From: Nitrospiraceae bacterium
GTDB lineage: Bacteria; Nitrospirota; Nitrospiria; Nitrospirales; UBA8639
Reading direction: 5' to 3'
Length of the DNA stretch: 20,995 bases
Assembly (NCBI GenBank): GCA_020632595.1
Contig: JACKFF010000026.1
Span: 1 to 20,995 of the forward strand
This document shows, piece after piece, positions 15,681 through 20,995 of this stretch. Under the pieces are notes generated by a model. That model saw only the letters and a list, made by a program, of their open reading frames with translations, was not told the origin of the DNA and did no database searches. The position numbers and the translations under genes were made by a program. How positions within the stretch are numbered: position 1 is the first letter of the stretch; every line of letters begins with the position of its first letter.

Positions 15681-15783
15681 ATCTCTCGAGCTTTTCCCAG
15701 ACTGTCGGCCCATGAGCAAGTTAAGAAGTAAAATCCACGCAGACGAACGTATCCCACGATTGAGTTTGAACCCCAGCAAGGCA

Positions 15784-16110
15784 TCATGGCTTCCAAAGCA
15801 CTGCGAGCCAGATCGTGTCTTGTTGGGGGTCGGTCCATTCCACCCGATGTCTGGTATGCGCTGGAAGATGAAGGGCATCTCCAGGTCCAAGCATCCTTTC
15901 AGGTTGTCCTTCAATCTTGAGTGTCGCCTTTCCTGCCAGCACTACAACCCATTCATGCTCTGCCTGGTCATACCAGAAATCTGGTGGAGAGGACTGGCCC
16001 CGCGACACGATGCGTTCAATTCTTACAGAACGACTCCTCAAGACCTCACTCGTCAATTCGTGGTCAACATGTTCAGGAATATTGGCGAAGAGATTTTGAG
16101 ATAGTTCCAT
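15784..16110 (-). CDS. Cupin-domain protein
   Basis: A 108-residue single-cupin protein. The usual N-terminal signature of this small family (NLFANIPEH) begins five residues after ATG 16110, which is why that start is preferred over ATG 16140; neither has a strong ribosome-binding site. Cupin motif 1 is represented by EHEWVVVLAGKATLKIEG, with a His and Glu that can hold a metal, and motif 2 by PGDALHLPAHTRHRVEWTD, with more histidines. The gene ends with WLAVLWKP. Such short cupins bind a metal and may be sensors or enzymes; no substrate can be given. It stands convergent to the sigma-54 operon and alone on its strand, with 356 bases to the lipoprotein gene upstream. Confidence 0.87.
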   Translation of the reverse strand: MELSQNLFANIPEHVDHELTSEVLRSRSVRIERIVSRGQSSPPDFWYDQAEHEWVVVLAGKATLKIEGQPERMLGPGDALHLPAHTRHRVEWTDPQQDTIWLAVLWKP

Positions 16111-16140
16111 TCTCTGCACTTTTCTTGACAAATCGGCCAT

Positions 16141-16466
16141 ATAAAATGTAGCTCACAGAAAGGTTTCGGCCTTATGGCATCCTCTTTCCTGGGCCCGGCC
16201 GACTGCCATAGGTTCATTGAGGCGAGCTCTGATCATTGGGAATAATCAGAACTCAGCCATCTTTGGGGGGAAAAACCGAAGGATGGATCAGCGGCTGAAT
16301 ACGAAGATGTAAAGGCCCACGGAGAAGAATCAGGAGCCTGCCGAAAATTTAAAATGGGGGACCATAAAAACGGACCAGACAGACTTTCCAAAAAGAATTG
16401 ATTCCTCTGCTCTACATCCCAGACGCTCCCTCAAGGCACGTCTTTAGCCAAATTGACTTACAACCT
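16141..16466. other. Spacer between cupin and lipoprotein genes, with a long imperfect hairpin
   Basis: About 330 bases without a recognisable gene; only very short open frames occur. The one structure is an imperfect inverted repeat at 16221-16258: TCTGATCATT and AATAATCAGA around GGG with one mismatch, extended by GAG/CTC and GGC/GCC. No T tract flanks it on either strand, so a terminator role for the lipoprotein transcript is doubtful. Confidence 0.4.
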
Positions 16467-17411
16467 TTACTGCACGACAAAATGACCACGTCGGTTTTCC
16501 TGCCAGCACTCTTCATTCTGATCGGTGCAAAACGGCTTCTCTTTTCCATAACTCACAACCTGCAGATTTTCACTGGGGACGCCCAAATCAACTAAATATT
16601 CCCTCACCGCATTTGCCCGTCGCTCGCCAAGCACCATATTATAACTTTCCGTGCCACGCTGATCACAATGTCCTTCGATCACAATCTTATTATTCGCCAA
16701 GCCGGAAGCCAGTGTTTGGGCATTTTTCTGCAGAACAGAGATCGCATCCGCCCGAATAGAAAATCGGTCATAATCGAAATAAATATCTCCCAACGATTTG
16801 AGCAAAGCTTCCGTCTTCTTTTCAATGACTTCAGGCACTCCTGAGGCTTGCTGAGCTGATGAGTCCATCTCAGGCTCCACCCGAGCGATCATTTGATCCG
16901 GGGGAGCCGCCTCTTCCCGAATTACCGGTCGTGCGGGCATTTCCGGTTCAAGCGCAATCGGCGGGATCCCAGCCACTTGTGAGTCTTGAGGAGATGCCTG
17001 GCCTGGCATGGTTGGTAAGATAGGAGACGGAGTAATAACGGGTTCAGCTACCAGGGGAGCTTCTAGAGGCGAAGAAACAGCAGGTTCAACAACTGTCGTT
17101 CGAGGAGTTGCAAAAATATCAGCTGGAGCCGCGGGACGAATAACCGGGCGGACAGGCTCTTCCACAGGAATGTCCATAGCGGCGATCCCATTTAACGCTT
17201 CAGCTTGCACGGGCGGCCGAACAACCGCCTCAGCAGGTGGTGTCTCAGGTTCGACTTTTACCGCTTGGGGCATAGCTGGAGGCTCAGTCACACTAATAAC
17301 CGTCGTTTGTAGTTTGGAACTACACCCCCCCATTATCGCAATCAGGCATCCGCCCAATAGGCCAAATTTTCCTACTCTCCTTACATTCGAAAAAGACAAT
17401 ACTTCGATCAT
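16467..17411 (-). CDS. pal: Pal-like OmpA-family peptidoglycan-associated lipoprotein
   Basis: A 314-residue outer-membrane lipoprotein that tethers the membrane to peptidoglycan. ATG 17411 has GGAGGT seven bases or fewer upstream. The signal has two arginines, a hydrophobic stretch and a lipobox-like end at C30 (IAIMGGC); the Met at -3 is not ideal, but C22 would leave too short a signal. Residues about 35-190 are a Pro/Ala/Glu-rich linker, much longer than in E. coli Pal (173 residues in total). The OmpA-like domain at about 205-314 has IYFDYDRFSIR, IVIEGHCDQRGTESYN with the Asp that binds diaminopimelate, LGERRANAVREYL and the C-terminal SYGKEKP ... ENRRGHFVV block. The gene is not beside tolB or ybgF, as pal often is. 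Family sure; true orthology to Pal likely. Confidence 0.9.
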   Translation of the reverse strand: MIEVLSFSNVRRVGKFGLLGGCLIAIMGGCSSKLQTTVISVTEPPAMPQAVKVEPETPPAEAVVRPPVQAEALNGIAAMDIPVEEPVRPVIRPAAPADIFATPRTTVVEPAVSSPLEAPLVAEPVITPSPILPTMPGQASPQDSQVAGIPPIALEPEMPARPVIREEAAPPDQMIARVEPEMDSSAQQASGVPEVIEKKTEALLKSLGDIYFDYDRFSIRADAISVLQKNAQTLASGLANNKIVIEGHCDQRGTESYNMVLGERRANAVREYLVDLGVPSENLQVVSYGKEKPFCTDQNEECWQENRRGHFVVQ

Positions 17412-17546
17412 GTTTTACCTCCACCATTTCCTTTTCTTGACTGCCGATGCCTCAGCTACATCCCATTCGCAATTTGATTCCTCATGCCCTTCAAGAATTT
17501 CTCTTAGCAGGGCCTCTGTCTTTCCTCATGATAATCTTATTCCCAA

Positions 17547-17576
17547 ACTTTATGCAGTCCCTTAGAATTGTGTCAA
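17547..17576 (-). promoter_or_regulatory. Probable sigma-70-type promoter of the Pal-like gene
   Basis: On the - strand TTGACA (complement of 17571-17576) and TAAAGT (complement of 17547-17552) are 18 bases apart, upstream of the lipoprotein start. The -35 box is perfect and the -10 box fair. It would give a leader of about 130 bases. Confidence 0.5.
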
Positions 17577-18662
17577 GAACTCAAATGTGGCATCCCTGAG
17601 CACCACTTTAGTCTCATTACAGAATGCCTTTTGGTAAATTCCAGGTCAAGCGTCGTCCGAACAAAACTACATGAAATCCCTGCGTAAAACAACCTTTCAT
17701 CCTGATCTTGGCAAGTCCATTGGAGCAGGCCCTGCTATATCGAACATCTCTTTAGGTTGCATCACGATAGCATGGTGTCTCCCACAACTATGAAAACTTT
17801 TTTTGTTTATCCAGAATATCTATAGAGAACTCTGAGCCCCTTCCGTCAGGATATTTCAGAGAATCGAATTCACCAACTAATTGGCAACGTGAGACCGGAA
17901 GATTTTTGAGCTCTCTAAAGTTCTTCAGTGCCGCCGCAAAAGATGATTCCCCGGAGGCCAGCCTCTATCGAATCCTAAGTGCAACTTCGAAACAATACCC
18001 AAATCAATACGCCTCAGTTCATAATAAGGTTCCCTACACCATCATCCCCAATTTGAAATTATTTTGAACCCCATCAACCCTAATATAAGAACCGGCACTT
18101 TCCGTTTCACTCTCACGAATCACCTCTCGTCATGACTCATTCATCCATTTGGGAATTGTGGGTTATTTCTCATATTTTCCCATTTCAATATATGAGTGCC
18201 AGAACACCTCTATTCTATTTCCGGCTTTCGTAGTGAGCTCTTTCAAAGTTCAGGCAGCCTTATTAAATGATTCCATTTTGTCAGGCAATTGATGAATATG
18301 ATTCATTGATGGATTAATTTAACGATCATAAAGTCCATGATTGATCTTTACCCTTAAGTCCCTGATACTTCTGAAGGAAGTTGACTCCGTCCTGTAGGGT
18401 TTCACCTGCATGACTTTCATCAAATCTTATACCAAGGCAATTCATAAACATATGAAATATTTCAACTTTTATGAAAATTTCCACCTGGAACACCCCTTGC
18501 ATTTAAACCGCTTAAACATTGCAACTCACCAACTATTGGGGCCAGTAATTTTTTGAATATGCCGTTTCATTAACTAGCTCAACGATATGGAGCCAGACGT
18601 GGTATGGATGTCCTAAGTTGAAACATGGCAAGAATGGAATTGAGCGCCATTTTATGAGCCTC
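17577..18662. other. Gene-poor AT-rich stretch
   Basis: More than 1 kb with no open frame that looks like a known gene on either strand. Two weak items were noticed: a start-less open stretch from about 17800 to 18067 on the + strand, and a 48-codon frame at 18410-18556. Short palindromes occur (TGAAT-atg-ATTCA near 18295). It may hold an unrecognised RNA, a decayed gene or only spacer. Confidence 0.4.
18410..18556 (+). CDS. Doubtful 48-residue open frame
   Basis: ATG 18410 to TGA 18556 encodes 48 residues with a polar, aromatic character (HKHMKYFNFYENFHLEHPLH) ending in a hydrophobic stretch. There is no good ribosome-binding site (TAGGG lies about 14 bases upstream). It could be the 5' remnant of a membrane-protein gene or chance. 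Confidence 0.2.
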   Translation: MTFIKSYTKAIHKHMKYFNFYENFHLEHPLHLNRLNIATHQLLGPVIF

Positions 18663-18764
18663 GGCGGAGGGACTGGTTTCAGGGGAACTACGATTTCGAC
18701 CGCACCCGAAGTCTGGTCTCCTCATCAGCCACCTTCTCAAAAGTCCCTCCGCCATCTTTTGAGA
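18663..18764 (+). promoter_or_regulatory. Competing inverted repeats in the leader of the second receiver gene
   Basis: GGCGGAGGGACT (18663-18674) is perfectly complementary to AGTCCCTCCGCC (18742-18753). The latter is also largely the loop of a second hairpin, TCTCAAAAG (18735-18743) with CTTTTGAGA (18756-18764). The two structures share bases, so an RNA could fold one way or the other, or join them as a pseudoknot. The element ends 34 bases before the start codon of the receiver gene. It fits no riboswitch consensus I know. Confidence 0.5.
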
Positions 18765-18798
18765 GAAATCATTTCAACACCAATAATTGTAAGGCATC

Positions 18799-19272
18799 AT
18801 GAAAATTTTAGGCGTGTATCAGCATTCACCAAAATCCGGCCCTCCCAAGGTTCCCATCAAAGACAGAATCCTGTTAGTTGATGATGATCGACATCATCGA
18901 ACCTGCCTGAAAGAATTTCTAGAGCTTCGGGGGTATGTGTGTTCAGAAGCAGGAAATGGTGTGGAAGGGCTTGAAATTTTACAGAAAGAGTCCGTCTCCA
19001 TCATCATTACCGACAACAATATGCCACAGATGGATGGACTTGATTTCATTGAACAAGTGAATCACAGATATTCCCAGGAAATTCTCTCCATTTTTCTCAT
19101 CACTGCCGAATTATCCCACCTTGTCCGTCTTCGGGCATTTAAAAACGGGGTCAATCGGGTCTTTGAAAAGCCCTTGGATTTTCAGGAGCTCTGCAATGCC
19201 GTAGACTGGGTCACAAAATTTGACATCCATCAATCGACGACCAACAAATACTCCTCCGCCAGATACTTCTAA
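18799..19272 (+). CDS. Second stand-alone response-regulator receiver protein
   Basis: A 157-residue receiver-domain protein. The acidic cluster is D28-D29-D30, the phospho-acceptor D72 (IIITDNNMPQMDG), the switch Thr T102 (FLITAE) and the conserved Lys K124 (VFEKPLD). All phosphotransfer residues are present. There is an N-terminal extension of about 22 residues before the domain and a 20-residue polar tail after it; there is no output domain. Start ATG 18799 has TAAGG about five bases upstream. No kinase gene is adjacent; the nearest in this window are more than 11 kb away, so its partner is likely elsewhere or among those kinases. The leader carries an unusual inverted-repeat element, which suggests control at the RNA level. 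Confidence 0.9.
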   Translation: MKILGVYQHSPKSGPPKVPIKDRILLVDDDRHHRTCLKEFLELRGYVCSEAGNGVEGLEILQKESVSIIITDNNMPQMDGLDFIEQVNHRYSQEILSIFLITAELSHLVRLRAFKNGVNRVFEKPLDFQELCNAVDWVTKFDIHQSTTNKYSSARYF

Positions 19273-19559
19273 AATTCTTTTTCTTTCAGGATGGAGGGCC
19301 GCCACCTGAGTTTCTCCAGATTATTCAGGGAATTGCTCATAGAATTACAACATGACAGCTATTTTAAAATACCGTACACCTTTTGGAAGGACTGCTACAC
19401 GACAACACCCGCTCAATCTTTTTATTCGTCACCGACTCACTGTTCACCTCCAAGAGACTTTTTGTCCAATGTGATTAGCTGACACCGGAAAAAAGTTGCG
19501 CATTATTTGAATTTCCATCCCTCTTCCCATCTCCTATCGGCAACTACCGATCGGCTCTA
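19273..19559. other. Spacer between receiver gene and IS4 element
   Basis: About 290 bases with no convincing gene. A T-rich run (TTCTTTTTCTTTC) follows the receiver stop but no hairpin precedes it. Base composition changes sharply to GC-rich near 19555-19600, which marks the border of the insertion sequence. Confidence 0.4.
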
Positions 19560-19680
19560 GGGACAGACGCTCTTACCTTTCAGAGGGCCTTGTTTGCCTT
19601 AACCCCGAATGTTGCCCCGCTCCTCCGTAGTTCGCCTCCGTCCCATCCGATAAAGCCGGATAAGGCGTCCCTGGTTTTAA

Positions 19681-19704
19681 GTCCTTTTGCCGAAACAAAA
19701 GGAC
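19681..19704 (-). terminator. Hairpin behind the IS4 transposase gene
   Basis: GTCCTTTTG (19681-19689) and CAAAAGGAC (19696-19704) form a 9-base stem with a 6-base loop, 30 bases beyond the transposase stop. The flank TTAAAA is a poor T tract, so the terminator role is only probable. Confidence 0.5.
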
Positions 19705-19733
19705 CTCGGCTGCCGGGACGACACCCATAGCTG

Positions 19734-20995
19734 TTAAGCTAAGCCTTGGCCTTGCCCTCTGTAGAGTTGCGGATCGAAGCCCGCTTCGAGCATTTCCAGC
19801 GTGGGCATCCGTAAGCGTTGGCGATGTTTGCGGCAGTGCCGCAGCAGCGTGTCGAGCTCTTGAGACAGATAGCTCATGGCGTGCGCTCCCGACCCCATCA
19901 TCAATTGCGCGAGCAGAAACGCGCGCTCCTGCAGCCGTTTGTAGAACTTCGCCAGGCTGATCTCTTGGCGTGCGGTATTCCACAGCGCGGTGTGGGCGCC
20001 GGCATGCAGGCGTTGCACCCACACCGCGGTAATCAATTTGCCGTAGAGCTCGCATCGCAGGCGATGGGCATTGCCGGTGGCGGACTGATGCACGCGCAGA
20101 ATGGATTTGAATTGTTTGAACAGCAACTCGATCTGCCAGCGGAGCGTATACAAGGCCCGCACCATGTCCAGGGGCAGCCAGGGCTCCGGCGCATTCGTGA
20201 TCAAGAGCGTCCAATCGCACAGAGCCACATGCCGGCGACTGCCGGTCCGGCCTTGCCGACGGGCGTGGGCCAACTGGGCGGTCACGCGCAGGCACACCAA
20301 CCGACAGGCGCACGTTTGATTGGAACCCTGCTCCAGGCGCACCAGGCGTTCATCCATCGGCCCCGGTGCGGCCCGTAAGACCTGGCCGAGGTCAAGCGGC
20401 TCACCCGTCTGACCATCGTGCACCGTGGCGTCGAGAAACAAGCGCGTCAGAAAGAAGGCCCCTTTCGCCATGAGGGCGTTGCCGGTCGTCAGCTTGAAAT
20501 AGCCCTGATCGAAGAGCACCAGGTCGGTCCTGTTGACCAGGGCAGGCAGATGGTCCGTGTAGCGATTATCCGGCACGGTGCCCGCGGTGTCCGCCAGAAA
20601 GGTCAGTTCGCCCTGCTTGTAGTCATACGCCGTTTGAAGTTTGCAGTTGGCGGTGGAGGCGTTGCCCCCTGAGCCGGGAAGGACGGCTCCCAGTTTCTCG
20701 CTGACATCCCAACTTGAGCTATCCACGAGCAGGACGCGGGCAAACGGGGGAAGCAGGTTCGTGCGGATCGGCACCGACTGTAGTTTGTGCTGGAGCACGG
20801 TGTGCAGACAAAGCCGGAGAAAAGCGGCGGCCGGGGCCGTAAAGCGCTGATGTAAGGCTTCTCGACTGATGCGCGAGGATAAGGCCGCCACCATCCCCCC
20901 CAGCGAGGGATGCGGCAGCCCCAGTTGGCCCAACGTCAGGAGGACAAGAAAGTCATAGGGTGTGAGCCGCCCGTGGCGTTGCTGAACCCCCGTCT
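19734..20995 (-). CDS. IS4-family transposase, 5' end missing at window edge
   Basis: DDE transposase for cut-and-paste movement. The frame is open to the right edge of the window (residues RLTPYDFLVLLTLGQLG lie upstream of the TTG at 20933), so the true start is outside and at least 420 residues are coded. Catalytic landmarks: the first Asp in LLVDSSSWD, the second in LVLFDQGYF, and the Glu in the Y-R-K signature YTLRWQIELLFKQFKS that defines the IS4 family. The C-terminal part has the helical block seen in many family members. No frameshift or stop interrupts the visible part, so it may be active. It points back toward the receiver gene. Confidence 0.93.
   Translation of the reverse strand, partial: TGVQQRHGRLTPYDFLVLLTLGQLGLPHPSLGGMVAALSSRISREALHQRFTAPAAAFLRLCLHTVLQHKLQSVPIRTNLLPPFARVLLVDSSSWDVSEKLGAVLPGSGGNASTANCKLQTAYDYKQGELTFLADTAGTVPDNRYTDHLPALVNRTDLVLFDQGYFKLTTGNALMAKGAFFLTRLFLDATVHDGQTGEPLDLGQVLRAAPGPMDERLVRLEQGSNQTCACRLVCLRVTAQLAHARRQGRTGSRRHVALCDWTLLITNAPEPWLPLDMVRALYTLRWQIELLFKQFKSILRVHQSATGNAHRLRCELYGKLITAVWVQRLHAGAHTALWNTARQEISLAKFYKRLQERAFLLAQLMMGSGAHAMSYLSQELDTLLRHCRKHRQRLRMPTLEMLEAGFDPQLYRGQGQGLA

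Larger units (their letters stand above)
19560..20995 (-). mobile_element. IS4-family insertion sequence, cut by the window edge
   Basis: The GC-rich composition and the transposase gene define it. The end distal to the transposase start lies somewhere in 19555-19600; the exact tip cannot be set, because the opposite inverted repeat is outside the window. Confidence 0.75.

Noticed and set aside
15561..15914. 117-residue open frame on the - strand overlapping the cupin gene end
   Set aside because: It overlaps the better-supported cupin frame and the small membrane protein gene, and resembles no family.
17008..17565. 185-residue open frame on + opposite the Pal-like gene
   Set aside because: It is an antisense shadow of the Pro/Ala-rich linker: low-complexity Gly/Ala/Thr sequence and no ribosome-binding site.
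18618..18881. 87-residue open frame on + ahead of the second receiver gene
   Set aside because: It runs through the inverted repeats and overlaps the receiver start in another frame; composition is not protein-like.
19573..20313. 246-residue Arg/Ala-rich frame on the - strand
   Set aside because: It is a shadow of the IS4 transposase in a GC-rich region; the DDE motifs are in the other frame.

Overview
The window looks like a piece of a bacterial chromosome from a Nitrospira-like organism (phylum Nitrospirota). That is an inference from the mix of genes: many histidine kinases and receivers, a sigma-54 activator, YceI, a Pal-type lipoprotein and a monoheme DUF3365 protein. Base composition is about even GC, with AT-rich spacers. 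No rRNA or tRNA gene, CRISPR array or phage gene was seen. Both ends are insertion sequences: base 1 is the first base of an ISL3-family element (1-1372), and the right edge cuts through an IS4-family element (about 19560 to past 20995), which is markedly GC-richer than the DNA beside it.

Left half. After the ISL3 element come an MscS-type mechanosensitive channel (1441-2607), a possible small cysteine-pair protein on the other strand, and about 600 bases with no gene. Then comes a signalling block on the + strand: a stand-alone receiver (3354-3785) closed by a strong hairpin; a soluble histidine kinase with an N-terminal Rossmann-like domain (3994-5055); a membrane Cache-HAMP-PAS histidine kinase (5042-7516); and a secreted monoheme DUF3365/Tll0287-like protein (7513-8115). 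The last three overlap by 14 and 4 bases and are surely one transcript. The two kinases have closely related histidine-box regions. The likely reading is a redox or energy-state sensing pathway that feeds one receiver. A secreted M28 peptidase follows (8226-9767).

Middle. A two-gene block on the - strand encodes a cytoplasmic DsbA-like thiol oxidoreductase and a YceI lipocalin-like protein. Divergent from it is a sigma-54 activator with GAF, PAS, AAA+ and Fis-type HTH domains but no receiver (11674-13611). Directly behind its gene lie paired palindromes and a near-consensus -24/-12 sigma-54 promoter (GG at 13816-13817, GC at 13828-13829). This promoter drives an OsmC-family gene and a gene resembling methanethiol S-methyltransferase (MddA). 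It is the most complete regulatory unit in the window: local activator, its probable binding sites, its promoter and a small sulfur or thiol-chemistry operon. A strong hairpin ends the operon, and a 48-residue single-helix membrane protein gene follows.

Right part. A cupin gene and a Pal/OmpA-type lipoprotein gene lie on the - strand. Then comes a gene-poor AT-rich stretch of about 1.4 kb (17412-18798). At its far end, two mutually exclusive inverted repeats sit just ahead of a second stand-alone receiver gene (18799-19272), followed by the IS4 element.
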